A stretch of 60,000 nucleotides of DNA from positions 11,472,001 through 11,532,000 of the forward strand of contig OX485803.1 of the NCBI GenBank assembly GCA_950295325.1, written 5' to 3'. Of the stretch, positions 34,651 through 45,990 are shown one piece after another (positions within the stretch are counted from its first letter, which is position 1; each line of letters opens with the position of its first letter). The notes beneath the pieces were generated by a model. It saw only the letters and a program-made list of their open reading frames with translations. It made no database searches and was not told the DNA's origin. The stretch comes from Polytrichum commune. Its lineage: Eukaryota; Streptophyta; Polytrichopsida; Polytrichales; Polytrichaceae. The position numbers and the translations under genes are program-made.

Positions 34651-35319
34651 CGTATAACCGATCTCATGCCTGTACCAAGAACCAAACATTTGACAATCTC
34701 GTGCATGCCAAGTGATACATTCCTCAGATTCCAACATCACATGAGGCAGCAAGTTTCTGCACTAAGTTTTTTGCGGATGACTTGACATGTGATTGACATA
34801 GCTGGACTGCCATTCTCAGGTTCCTTTTGAATAGGTGTGGGTACCTCTGAATGTCTGTTCAGCAAGTCCTGTGTACTATTATGGTAAAGGTTGTAGGAAA
34901 GTTGCTATTTAGGATCTAGTGTAGAACCTGGTTGGAATTTAGATGTTAGGATGTAGAGCATAAAAGCAGAGCTCTGTTGAGCTCTAGCCAGCTGAGCATT
35001 TGTAGGTTACCAATTCTTGAAACCATCTATCTGTTACGCACACTCTTGGGATCATCTTGGAGCCAAATGTTGATCTCAAATCCTTGGATGCTATGGTCGC
35101 AAATCCATGTTTGTTTGCCACAGAGGATTTGAGTGTCACATACTGATCTTCTCCATCAGTTTACTGAAGATTTTCTTCACAGCAGTGATTCCTCTTAAAC
35201 ATTGATTGTATAATAACATAGTTAGCAAAGATGTGTACATCGATTCGGAGATGGAACTCCCTGGCGCGTGTGTGCTTCCAGAGTACACGCTGCATCAGAC
35301 TACGGGTTTGACTCCTCAC
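34651..35319. other. 3' flank of hydroxylase gene
   Basis: Probable 3' untranslated region and spacer. No further gene until the tRNA. Confidence 0.5.
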
Positions 35320-35392
35320 GCCGTTCTAGCTCAGTTGGTAGAGCGCAAGGCTCTTAACCTTGTGGTCCAGGGTTCGAGCCCCTGGGGTGGCG
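35320..35392 (+). tRNA. tRNA-Lys (CUU)
   Basis: 73 nt, intronless cloverleaf. A box TAGCTCAGTTGGTAGAGC, B box GGTTCGAGCCC. Anticodon stem CAAGG/CCTTG with loop CTCTTAA gives anticodon CTT (35353-35355), reading AAG. T stem CAGGG/CCCTG is perfect. The acceptor stem GCCGTTC/GGGTGGC closes with three adjacent G-U wobbles (pairs 4-69, 5-68, 6-67). Discriminator G; no encoded CCA. TTTTT at 35393-35397 is a Pol III terminator. Nuclear type. Confidence 0.96.
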
Positions 35393-35398
35393 TTTTTG
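35393..35398 (+). terminator. Pol III terminator of the tRNA gene
   Basis: T-run directly after the tRNA discriminator base. Confidence 0.85.
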
Positions 35399-36490
35399 GA
35401 AGTCTACAGCCATACAAAAGAACTTTTGCAAGTATGGATTTGATATCAACATGGGTCCCAAAGATTTGAAAGCTGAACTTCATGTGCAAACAAACAACGA
35501 ACTGAAGTTGCTCAGATGAGTTAATGCAATGCTTGGGTGGATCTTAAGGATGGCATTAATATGGTACTGATATGTGCAATTAGGTTGCCCTCCCTGATAT
35601 ATCAACAATGCACACTAACTAGAATATTTACTACCAAAGTAAGAGAATACAGTAACTACTTTTCTACTTTGGGTGTTAGACGGATTAATTAACAAAGTTG
35701 TAAGGTTTTGTAATCTGGTTTTGATCCAAGGTAATTTGCAAGGGCAACCTATTCACGAAAGGCAACCTAATTGCACATAGCAAATATAGCTTTTTGGTGT
35801 TAACAACTTGTTACCCTAAATACGTCAATTATTGAGGGGTGGGAAATTAGTAAAGGTGGTACTAAATTCCTTTATGCTATGAATTAGTGCCACCAAAAGA
35901 TTTAGGAAGGGTTGTTCATCTTGGCACTTGGCACTAGGGGGCAACGGAAACGTTATGTCACCGTCAAACGAGGAAGGCAAGAACTTGACATCATGGGCGT
36001 CTATGTTGTCAAAATCAATGGATGAAAAATAGACTCCGATTGTTTTCGTCAATATACATTTTTAAATTTCAAAGCGTTCACAAAGTTCAAACCTACAAAA
36101 GAAGGAAAAGGATGCAAAGGAGGATGTTGAGATGGTTTACCCTAGGGAGCTAGCCTCATGTGAAGAGGACTATAAGGGAACTTTGGAAGGTCCACACAAA
36201 GTTTTGAAGAAGTGGAAGGTGTATTTCTAAATGGAAATGGTGATGTGTTCAAAAAATCAACACCACACAAATTTAATTGTCATAATCAGGCAATACAATC
36301 ACACTGTCTTCATCGGCTTCCAATTTAATAGTGGCGACACTTGGAATATGAATGATGGATGTAACACTATATTCGTTAAATTGAGACATTTTGGGCATTT
36401 TGAGACATTCACATAAATAAGAACAAGGATAAATGGAACACATATTGGAAAAAGTTGTAAGATGCGAACACTTTGAAGCGGGTGTTTAGA
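35399..36490. other. Intergenic, no gene seen
   Basis: Short open frames only, without motifs. Confidence 0.45.
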
Positions 36491-36496
36491 CCAAGA

Positions 36497-36780
36497 ACCC
36501 CATATATAACTCATATTTGTGATGGTTTAGGGTGGGCAACCCAAACCTTAGACCAAATTGAAGGGGAAACCTTAAAACATTCATATTATTGCACACAAAA
36601 TATTAGAGCAATCCAAACCATAGATCTTATTGAAGGGTTAATATGTTAACCAATATAATATTGCATACAAAATATTCCAAACTCATATTTGTGATGGTTT
36701 AGGTAGGGCAATCCAAACCTTAAACCATATGGAAGGGGAAATCATGTGACACTTATATTATTGCAAAAAAAACATACAAA
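36497..36780. repeat. Tandem repeat, about 172 bp
   Basis: CTCATATTTGTGATGGTTTA occurs at about 36509 and 36681, followed both times by GGGCAA-CCAAACCTTA-ACCA and AAGGGGAAA. A half-unit lies between them (near 36605). Confidence 0.75.
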
Positions 36781-37106
36781 GTATGGCATGTAAAATGCAT
36801 AGCATGCTAACACCACACATCCATTGGATAGTGCGACCCAAAATGTTCTTGCCTATGGTCCAAAACCCTACGCCTACTATGGCCTATCTAGCCTCGGAGA
36901 CTGCCTCTATCTTTTTTTCTTTTTTTTCTTTTGCCTCTTTTGCTTTTGCCTCTTTTTCTTTTGCTGCGGCTTCTTTTGCTCGCATTGCTTCAACATTCCT
37001 GAAAATCTCCGCCCCGCGACTATAGCCATTCTTGGGGTGACCGCCATCAATAACACATTTCCGTCTAAGATCCACCAAAAAGCTTGATGTCCATAGGGCG
37101 ATACAT

Positions 37107-39437
37107 GTGAACGGAACGGGTCGCAAGGTCATCATCCTTGAGAGCATAGACGTGTGTTGTACGGCATGGTACACCATTAACGGTGTGTCGAAAGCGGAAT
37201 TTTATAGACAAGCCGCGTATGCCAAGGAAGGATGCCGGTCCCGTCACCATGGGAATACTGGCTTAAAGAAACCAAGGGAAGCAACGAGACAAGCAACAAC
37301 CACTCTGGCAACCATCATTGTCCCCCTTGCCGATGCAATGCCGCACAAAACACGCACACTCTCAACCGGTGAAAGGGTTGTGGAGAAGGTTCTTCCTACA
37401 GGCACGAAATGGAAAGACATATTGTTGGACGTAAACGCAGTTGGCGAGAAGGCCGGGTTGGACCCAATTTCATTGTCGAAACTGAGTGCAATCAAAAAAT
37501 CAAACTTTAGCAGACGAGGCGATAAATTTGCCCGTTGTTCCAAATGCGAGAAGTTGAAACGCCTTCGAGATGCACACACGATGGGAACACAGTCCTATGC
37601 CGCACATCAAATGAACTATTTCAAGCATGTGAACATGCAAGAGACACACCGTAATGATTACTACACAAATAGAGTTTTGTCCATCTCTAGGCCTTTGGAG
37701 GTCCTTACAATCATCCATGACAAAATGGACCATGCCAAAACAGCCTCACCATGTTTTGCAAATCGAATCAAAACCACGGACGGCCTTTTCAAGCTTCCTG
37801 TATCGGTTATAGGTGATTTCGATAACAATTGCATTGCATTACCTAAACACAAATTTGTGCTTTTAGGTTTATACTTGGGGCCATAGATGTACACCATGTG
37901 AATTTTTTGGTGTTATAGTTGAATATTAAACCATTGGGTTGGCTTTACAGGGATGATTGCACATGGACATGGTGATGTCAAGTATGCTCATTATGCTCTT
38001 GATTTGTATCCGGCGGATTCTAACCACACGATAGGGTCATTTGCAAAGCTTTTACGTGATTTGGAGAAACCGCCGTCCTATTCATCAAGATTGTTATTTG
38101 AAAACTTGGGATCAACACCTCTATATGAAGCGGTCTTAGATGGAAGAGATGTATGCGTGCACTCCTTGCCGGAGCCACCAAGTGAAGATGTGATTGCCAA
38201 GAATTTGCCCCCAACTTTGCGTATCCAATTGGACAATTATGCGAAGGACAATAAAAGTAGATATGTTTTTGCATATTGGTCGTTGTTGGTTGCGAAGGGC
38301 ATTTTCAAGGAGGTTTTTGTGTCCTTTCTATTGGTAGGCCACACGCACGACGATATCGATGCATCTTTTGGGCGGTGGAGCATGAAGTTGCGCGAGGAGG
38401 ATTTTCCAACAATCCCATTGTTGATGAAGTCGTACATGGATTTGGAGAACATTCCCGTCATCCCCCATATGATCGAGGAGGTTTCCGACTTCAAGGCATT
38501 TATAGAACCGTATATTCGAAGTGGAGCTCACTGATTGATCGGATATACGAAGGCACAACAATTTCGGTTCTACGTGCGTGACGATGGTGTCCCCGCCATG
38601 CAATACAAGTTGTTGTGCACGTCACAAGACTGGAGCCCACCGGAGGATCTCCTTGTATGGCGTGTTGATGGGGAGGGACGGACGATGTTGCCTGACGGAA
38701 AGCCTAAGCCTTGCAAACCAATACCCATGAAGAATTTGGAGGACATTTGTAAAGGCATATCAGGCTTCATACAATATTGGGAGAGTTTGAGGGTAGCGGA
38801 TGTTGGTGGATCGTGTTGGCTTTGTTACGGAAGTTGGATACAATATTGGACACGTGTTCGTGGCGCTTTGGCAAACCTTCATCAAGATACACCTCTTACT
38901 TTAAGGCATGGATTTTGGCCACAAACACGTGTCGATGTACAAGCTTCAGAGGCTAGTCTTTTGGGAAATGGAGAGGTTCGAGAGGAGTTTGATGTGGACG
39001 ACCATTACGTGGGGCCTGCTAGTAGTCGTCCGCCACCATCTTTCCGCATTGCAGTGGATTGTCATGAAGGTTATATGCTCATTTTGCGTCCTGGAGACGA
39101 GACATATGCGAAGCCAGTGTGGGTGGCAAGAGCTTTGTCCAAACCCAATTTTGTAACTTCCAGCCCTCATTTTCGACAAATACAAGTGGAGTACTACCGA
39201 CCGACGGCAAGGAATGAAGATGTGATTCGGCATTATACAGGTTGGGATACAAACCCTAACTTTCGGTGGAAGGTGGATTCTGAGCACGGTCCATCTTGGG
39301 TAGATACAGATTCCATATTCATAGCATGGAAACCACGGAAAAATCATAGTGGATCAGTGTCCATCCCTCAAAAGTACATAACTTTTGCAAAAGACAACCT
39401 TGCTCGGATCGCAGAAGAAGCAACCCACGTTGAATGA
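37107..39437 (+). pseudogene. DUF7869-like, DDE/RNase H-type transposase-like protein
   Basis: The reading frame opens near 37041 and is followed from 37107. Exon 1 ends at 37866; an 84-bp GT-AG intron (37867-37950) joins FVLL-G to MIAHGHGDVKYAHYALD; the frame then continues to 39437, broken by one TGA at 38532-38534. About 748 codons in all. Zinc-binding-like FARCSKCEKLK and HDKMDHAKTASPC come first; then QLDNYAKDNKSRYVFAYW and FLLVGHTHDDIDASFGRWSM, the signature I associate with DUF7869 proteins, which look like RNase H-fold (DDE) transposases. The C-terminal part (GPASSRPPPSF, KPVWVARALSKPN, TGWDTN) is a conserved module of plant homologues as I remember them. The start is probably truncated. 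No TIRs were found, so the mobile unit is undefined. A 47-codon Lys/Glu/Ala-rich frame on minus at 36884-37030 may be a related fragment. Confidence 0.68.
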
Positions 39438-40800
39438 GAAGTTGGTAGGATTGTGTTAGCATGATTATAGTGTAAACATTATTTCGACGAATATATATTA
39501 CTCATGTGTGTGCTCCTCAAACTTGGGGCAAAGTTTGGGTAGAACTTGCGAATACTATATTGTTTGGGGTTGGTTGAATATCCATTTACTATATTTCAAT
39601 ACAATTGTGAAGTTCATTTTTTTATTAAGTTTGGGACTAAATTTTCCATTGAAGAAATATGCATTTATTACATGCACTTTGTATGTTGCAATGTCTATAT
39701 TTTATTGACCATGCTAATAATCGAAATCATTTTATATGTTTTTTGGGTGAAACTAGTTTGGAGTGCTCTACCCAAAGTGTCTTTGTTGATGAAGTTGGTG
39801 TTCAGTGCTCTACCATATGTGCTTATGTCCACACATAATAGATTTGGGATATTAGAACATATAATATATTTGAGATTGTTCTCAATATAGTTTCGGAACA
39901 CGGAATGTTCTTTGATCCATATATTAATTTGAGACTAGAGAAAGTCTCAATTTAACGAATATAGTGTTATGTGTAAGACTTGTTTGTCAAAATCATTGTA
40001 GAAACTTGCACTTGGGTTCTAGAAAGACCTACAACCCTAAAATCTACACCCCTCGTCTTTTGCATCAAGATCCCATACACATTACCATTCGTGGAGTACA
40101 TCTTCGGGGCGATCACACCCCCTTACATTTTGTAACCACGTGCGATAATGGGGAATTTAATGGGGGAATATTTATGCATTTCTCAATATTTTTTCGCTTC
40201 TTATTTGTAGATAAAAAGCTATTTTGACGTATATTTGTTTGTAATTGTTTAGAGAGGCTAATTTTTGGCATAATTATTTTAATAAATCGTACAAGTACAA
40301 AATAATAGATGGAATACTAAAGCATTGTGAAACCGACTATGTGAGCAACAAACATTTCATACCATTCAAATTGTCATTCATTTGGTTTCAATTAATAATA
40401 CCAATGCTAAACCATTCAAAGTACCATTCAAAACACAACCAATAGCACTTGGATACTAATTAAAGGGTTACCAATAAACTTGGAGATAACAAAACACACA
40501 AGCTGAAACAAACAAGCTGCAAACACGGATAGAACAAAACAAGAAACATAATCAGTTGTGACAAGACATGAAATTTTGCACAACTATGTGAGCCCAACAT
40601 GGTGCCCACATATCAAGTTAACCGTAATAACATCCAAACATTAGTAGTAACGTTTTGATTGAGTTAGTTTAGACGCTAGGAAGCTTGAAGTTTAGCAACT
40701 AAGTGGAATTAAGTTGAGTTGGGAAATGGTGTGCTATTAAAATGAAAAGACCAAAAATAAGTAATTAGTGTAATTGGGGTTTATGTGCCACTTGAGTTCG
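39438..40800. other. Downstream of the transposase-like pseudogene, no gene seen
   Basis: AT-rich, with short open frames only. CCCAACATGGTGCCCACAT at 40591-40609 has a near match at 7925-7945 (CCCAAGTTGGTGCCCACAT), a short dispersed palindrome-like motif. Confidence 0.45.
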
Positions 40801-40849
40801 AATGGTTTAGGTTAAGACTTTTAATTGTGTAGGCTGAGGGCATTGGTCA

Positions 40850-41930
40850 TTTAGGCCTTGTGCACTGTTCGTTTAAGGGGAAGCTCCCTCTCGGTAAGGG
40901 GTGTGGATCAGAGCTGGATTTCCGGGCCCAGTTCGGGGGTCCCTGGAAGCCTGGGAGCTGGGTTCATTCTCCTCTCTCTCTCGGAGGCAGTGAGGGCGAA
41001 GCCCTGCCCAACTACACAATTACTTTAGGACTGTGGTGGGAAGGATTTGACTGAGGGGCGAGGACTTGAAGTTATGCGCGAGGAGACTATGGCTTCAAGC
41101 TGTTACAATGCAGAGGGGGCAACTCAGCTAGTAGGGAGGTTACTACCGTACTAGACCGCAATGGAATGTTGAGGAGGATTGGACATTGGCCGTAGATGGC
41201 GGTTCGACCAAGAGGCAATCTGAGTTCATTGGTAGAGGAAGGAAGGGGAGCTTACTGAGCTACTCAGTGGCTATGTGGGCAGTGCACCGGTGGAAGGATT
41301 CGGGACTGAGGAGGCAGCTGGAGGTGAGAAAACATAGTATCGAACCATAATACCTGGTTCCAGACTGTTGAATGCGGAAGTGACTAAGTTGTGGCTGCTG
41401 GAATCCCCAACCTACTACTGTCTAATTAGGTGGTCCAGCAGGGTTGAGTTGGGCTTAAGGAAGATTAGCAAAGTAGGATTTGTAAGCAGATGTTAAGTAG
41501 AGATTAGGATTGGTGAGGGCTGGGAGTGATTACATAGATAGAAAAATTGTTACTAGGTCATTGGTTAAAGTGTGGTTAGGTTAGTGCAATGCATGCTATG
41601 GTTGGATTTTGATTTGGGAATGACTGTAAGGAAACGGAGTATTTCTAAATACTCGGAACCCTGTGGTCTCGAATAAAACTTGTGTGTTGGAAATTTGTAA
41701 TGTGGGAGCATTGGGAGCCAAGTCCCAAGGAGTCATTGGTGTAAATCAAGTGCATGTGAGCCTTAGGTTTCCACCCGGACTACGACGCACAAGGGTGGGA
41801 GTTTAGGGCTAACTGCATACCAATCATTACTGCATAAACCTGGCTAACTGGTAAACCCATATGCTAGTCGGTCATTGGTATGCAGGTTTAGGGTTTATGC
41901 CTTAGGTTTCCACCCGGACTACGACGCACA
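40850..41930 (+). repeat. LTR-like block at the head of the gypsy fragment
   Basis: Shares with 8100-9430 a hairpin (GAGTATTTCTAAATACTC at 41638-41655), AATAAAA at 41675 and CCACCCGGACTACGACGCAC at 41771-41790. The last phrase is repeated at 41901-41920, immediately before the RT reading frame. A short inverted repeat (CATATGCTAGTCGGTCAT at 41858 and its inverse near 41946) marks a rearrangement at the LTR-pol join. Confidence 0.55.
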
Positions 41931-44260
41931 ACGGTGTAAGTTTTTCCATGACCGACTAGCATATCTAGGTCATATGATTATTCCAGGAGGTCTTGGAGTG
42001 CAACAAGCTAAGGTGGACGCCTTGTAGAAGATTCTGGCACCGGTCGATGTGCCAAGACTTCGTGCTTTCTTGGGTTTGGCGAATTACTATCGTTGATTCG
42101 TCAAGAACTTTAGTTTGATTGCCAAGCCTCTCACCATTCTCACGAGCAAGGACCAACCTTGAACTTGGGGTCGTGAGCAGCAGTAGGCATTTGAGACATT
42201 GAAGCAGAAACTGGGTGCGGCTTCAGTGCTTTGACGTTTGGATGTCTTCAAATCCTTTAAGTTGCATACGGAGTGGAGTTTATTGGGTTTGGGAGCAATT
42301 CTCATTCAAAAGGATAATTTTGGCCGGGAGTATATTATCGCTTACGCTTCGCGAAGCAATAACACGGTGGAGGCCAATTATTCGTCCTATGAGGGAGAAA
42401 TATTGGTGGCGGTGTGGGCTATTGCCCATTTTTGGCCATATCTTTATGGTCAGCGCTTTACTTTGGTGACTGACCATCAACTGTTACGGTGGCTCATGAA
42501 GTCGGATAAGCATACCGGCAAGCTCGCCAGGTGGGCTTTGTTGCTCCATGATTATGACTTTAAGGTGATACACCGTGCTGGGATTACCAACCTGGATGCA
42601 GATGGACTCTTACACAATCCAAGTCCTTCGGATGAGGATTTGACCGGGGCCATGTGGCATGGAGATTGTGATCGAGAGGCGGTTCCAGGTTGGCACGCAG
42701 CTGCATACCTCACTTTATTTTTTGGTGCGGCTGTTAAGGTTCCGATACAGGGCTCGGATGATGAGACTGATCGACCTCAAGCTATTGCGGATACATGGGA
42801 GGATCTTCCCGTATTGCATAAGCTTCAACATGGGACCTTTCCTTTGTCTACCTCGGCAATAAAAAATGATAGGATTAGACCTCGAATAAGAAGGTTCCGT
42901 TGGGAGAACGGTTTGTTATTTCGATTATGGTCAGATGGGACAAGGCGTATTGTCCCTAGACCGGATCAGAAGGCCTCCTTGGTGCGACAAGTGCACGAGG
43001 AACTTGGCCATTATGGCATATGCATGATACATTCAATGTTGCGTGGCCAATATTGGTGGACTGACATGTATCAGCATGTGGCTGCTTATGTCGGGAGGTG
43101 TGAAGTTTGTGACTGGGTCATGTCTAGCTTTAACACCTTGTCACCTCAGTTACAGTCCTTACCTATTATGGGATTGGGCTACCGTTGGTCATTAGACTTT
43201 GCAAGATCGTTGGTTGTTACACCACGTAGAGCAAAGTACGTGTTGGTGATGATGGAGCATTTTAGCAAGTGGATTGAGCTTGTTGCTCTACCCCAAAATT
43301 CTGCAGAGTTGGCCGCAACTGCCTTTTTGGATCGTATGTTGGCACGTTTTGGAGTACCGGCTGAGGTATTGACGGACCAAGGAAAGGAGTTCCTCGGTGT
43401 TTTTGAGGAGTTGTACATTAAGGCGCTCATAGATCACCGCACCACCTCTCAGGATCATCCAGAGGCAGATGACTTGGCTGAACGGATTGTTCAAACAACC
43501 AAACGTGGTTTGAGGAAGTATAGATTACTTTGGGGGAGCCACCGGGATTGGAACCTTATGTTGACTTGGATTGCTATGGGCTATTAATTTAGTAGGCATG
43601 CCTCTTTGCCGTCCTACTGCCCGTATGAGTTGTTGTATGGACGTGAGCCTATACTCCCGAGTTCTATTCGGGAAAAACTAGCTCCTATTGTGAACTTGGA
43701 TGACCCAAACATTTGGACAGAGTGTTTGCAGAAGCGGGCTCAATTCTTTCAGAGGGTCATGCCTATGGCTATGGAAAATCTATCCATTTCTTAGCTTCAT
43801 GACACATTGTGTTATGCACGCATTCGCAGTGGTATTTACCGACCTCAGTTGCGGAGATTCCGGCATGGAGATTATGTTTATCTCCAATGTGAGGTGCCTA
43901 TGACATTGGATGTCAGGGCGGGGCACATTATCCTTCAGGTGAAGGAGGTGTTGCCGAGTGGTTTGTTGTTGTTAGAAGACAATGATGGCAGAGAATGTCG
44001 CGAGCATTCCAAAACATGTGCCCCATGTCATCTATCCATTGAGGGTACAATTCATCATGAACTGACCATCGTGCCAGAGGGTCTTCCATGTTTTGTGTGA
44101 GGAAAGAAGAAATAAGCGACTACTATGCTCTTGTGTGATCAGTGTCAACGTGGTTGGCACATGACATGCTTGAGGCCATCTTTGACTTTTCTACCATCTG
44201 GACAATAAAGTTGTCCTTGCTGTCAAGGATCTTCGGTACTGGGTGCTTCTACCAATCGTA
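41928..44260 (+). pseudogene. Ty3/gypsy polyprotein fragment: RT end, RNase H, integrase, PHD finger
   Basis: One frame (frame of 42238) runs about 2.3 kb with no frameshift but at least ten stops (for example TAG about 42025, TGA about 42095, TAA 43585, TAG 43792, TGA 44098). Order: end of reverse transcriptase (KFFHDRLAYLGHMI, RAFLGLANYY), RNase H (YASRSNNTVEANYSSYEGE, TDHQLLRWLM), a zinc-binding HHCC module (HEELGHYG, then CEVCDW), integrase core (WSLDFARS, TDQGKEFLG, DHPEADDLAERIVQ), a C-terminal SH3-like part, then a PHD-type cysteine/histidine cluster (LLCDQCQRGWHMTC then SCPCC). Gypsy order (RT before integrase) is clear. N-terminal gag, protease and most of RT are missing. Inactive. 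Confidence 0.9.
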
Positions 44261-44540
44261 TTCAATGATTCTGTGTGGTTTTCATCATCTTGTGCCTGCC
44301 CAAATGGAAAATGAGGAGTTATGGCTTAGAGACGCAATCAACATGAGGCGGTGGAATTAATTCTTTGAAATCTGATGGCCAAACATCAGAGGCGATTAAG
44401 GATGGGGCTCACATTGCACCTAGCCTACAGTTCCCTGGAATGACGTTCACCACACTAGTTAGTTGCGGAGCAATATTTCATTATCAATGCCCTTTGGATT
44501 GGCATTGGTCCTAGCTGCTTGGCGGGATTCCATAGTCAGC

Positions 44541-44562
44541 TGAGGGGGGGGGGGGGGGGGCA
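44541..44562 (+). other. G-run at the end of the gypsy fragment, likely polypurine tract
   Basis: GCTGAG followed by 17 G (44544-44560) and then CATGTTGAGG. A purine run followed by TGTTG is what a retroelement polypurine tract and 3' LTR start look like. The run is longer than usual and may have expanded. Confidence 0.5.
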
Positions 44563-44711
44563 TGTTGAGGTGTGTTGTTTATGTGCGACTTTGCTATGTT
44601 TCAGTGTTGTTGGTTAGTGGTGGTTGGTACTCGAATTGCAGTGATACACGATCGCTATTTACACGACAAATCGTTTAAAGTCCTATAGCCACCTTGGTTT
44701 CAATCCGCGGA

Positions 44712-45360
44712 CCAAGCGATCAGTTTTGTCGTCCATGCTCAACTCTAAGTTTGTAATTTGCGCACAAAGGAGTTGGAATTCGGTGGCATAAGCTTCCACC
44801 AACCTCTTTTGTGTCAAATTTCATAAACTTATTTTGGGCAACTTGTTCGGGAAAGACATTCCCATAAGCTTGAATCAATGTTTGGTGGAAATCTTTGTTC
44901 AACAACCTCAAACTCTTTGGCAAGAGTTTGCCAATGTTGGGTTACATGCGGCTTGAGGTAAGTCCAAGCAACTTGGATTTTTTCCTCTTCAACAACTTGA
45001 CCCGTGCTTAGGTAGCGCTCCATACAATCTAACTAGTGTAAGATATTCGATCCCGGCTTATCCTTAAAGCGCTCGGATTACATCAACTTAATGCATTGGA
45101 TAGAGGCCTTTTGGGCATTCACACCTTGCGTTCTCAAGGCAAGCAATTGTTCTTCCAATAAAGTCCACTTGATAGTTTTAGTATCAAATAAATTATCCAA
45201 TTGATTTACCTTTCGTAAATTAAGACCCGATTTTTCATCTACCTACCTCGCAACCCACTCTTAGAGCTCATGTACGGCTACACTAGCCATTTGCTGTAAG
45301 TTTTGCAACTTGATGGAATAAGTTTTTGATTGAGAATTCAACCCCTACAAAGTTCAAAAT
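44712..45360 (-). pseudogene. Retrotransposon gag fragment
   Basis: Read on minus: TIKWTLLEEQLLALRTQG, then MERYLSTGQVVEEEKIQVAW and YLKPHVTQHWQTLAKEFE, then after a frameshift near 44925 NKDFHQTLIQAYGNVFPEQV and AQNKFMKFDTKEV. The W-Y-L...W pattern followed by F...L...Y...F is the retrotransposon gag fold of plant Ty3/gypsy elements. Two in-frame stops and the frameshift show decay. It is on the opposite strand to the pol fragment, so it belongs to another element or an inverted piece. Confidence 0.7.
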
Positions 45361-45407
45361 AGTAAACGATTTTTAATGGAAACTTACCCATGCCGAGATT
45401 CGTTAAA

Positions 45408-45419
45408 GCTCTAATACCA
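45408..45419 (-). other. Primer binding site for initiator tRNA-Met (minus-strand element)
   Basis: On minus the 12 bases read TGGTATTAGAGC, one mismatch from TGGTATCAGAGC, the usual plant LTR-retrotransposon primer site. It lies between the LTR-like DNA (45425 upward) and the gag frame (45360 downward), in the correct order. Confidence 0.7.
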
Positions 45420-45424
45420 ATATA

Positions 45425-45990
45425 TGAAGCTAGTTTAGCTTGAAATACTAAGAACTCTCTCTAGAAAAACCACGAGGAAGAGAAGTGTCTAATGGCATGA
45501 AGCACCCCACCATAGAGTCATGAGGAAGATGACCCCTTGCCATGCAAACCTTCTTTATGCAAGGTGCTCACTCCCAAGCCATTTTTCCAAATTAAGGGGA
45601 GTTGTCACTAGTTAATTTCCACTAGTTGGATCGCCATCAATCTTTATGGCTAAGGATCCTTGATAGCCTTGCTCACACTACTAGTGGTACAATGGCTTTG
45701 CCACTAGTAATACCCTACTAGTTGGATTATCACCAATCCTTACAACTAAGGCTCCTTGATAGCCTTGCTCACACTCCTAGTGGTATTATGGCTTTGCTTC
45801 CAATTCTTACAGCTAAGGCTCCTTAAAAGCCTTGCTCACACTCCTAGTGGTACTAAAGCTCCATAATAGCCTTGTTCACACTACTGGTGGTATTATAGCT
45901 CCATAATAGCCTTGCTCACACCACTAGTGTACCTATAGCTCCATAATAGCTTTGTTCACATTACTAGCGCGTTCCAGAAGATGAGCATGG
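45425..45990 (-). repeat. LTR of the minus-strand retroelement, with internal VNTR
   Basis: It begins on plus as TGAAGCTAGTTTAGCTTG, whose complement ends CA next to the primer binding site. From 45620 to 45975 it contains six to seven degenerate units of about 45 bp built on TAGCCTTGCTCACACTACTA and GTGGTA. The outer LTR end was not fixed. Confidence 0.55.

Noticed and set aside
36884-37177. 97-aa minus frame with Lys/Glu/Ala-rich tail
   Set aside because: Its N-terminal half is the shadow of the transposase-like exon; the rest comes from a TTTC/CTTTTG tract. Kept only as a comment under the pseudogene.
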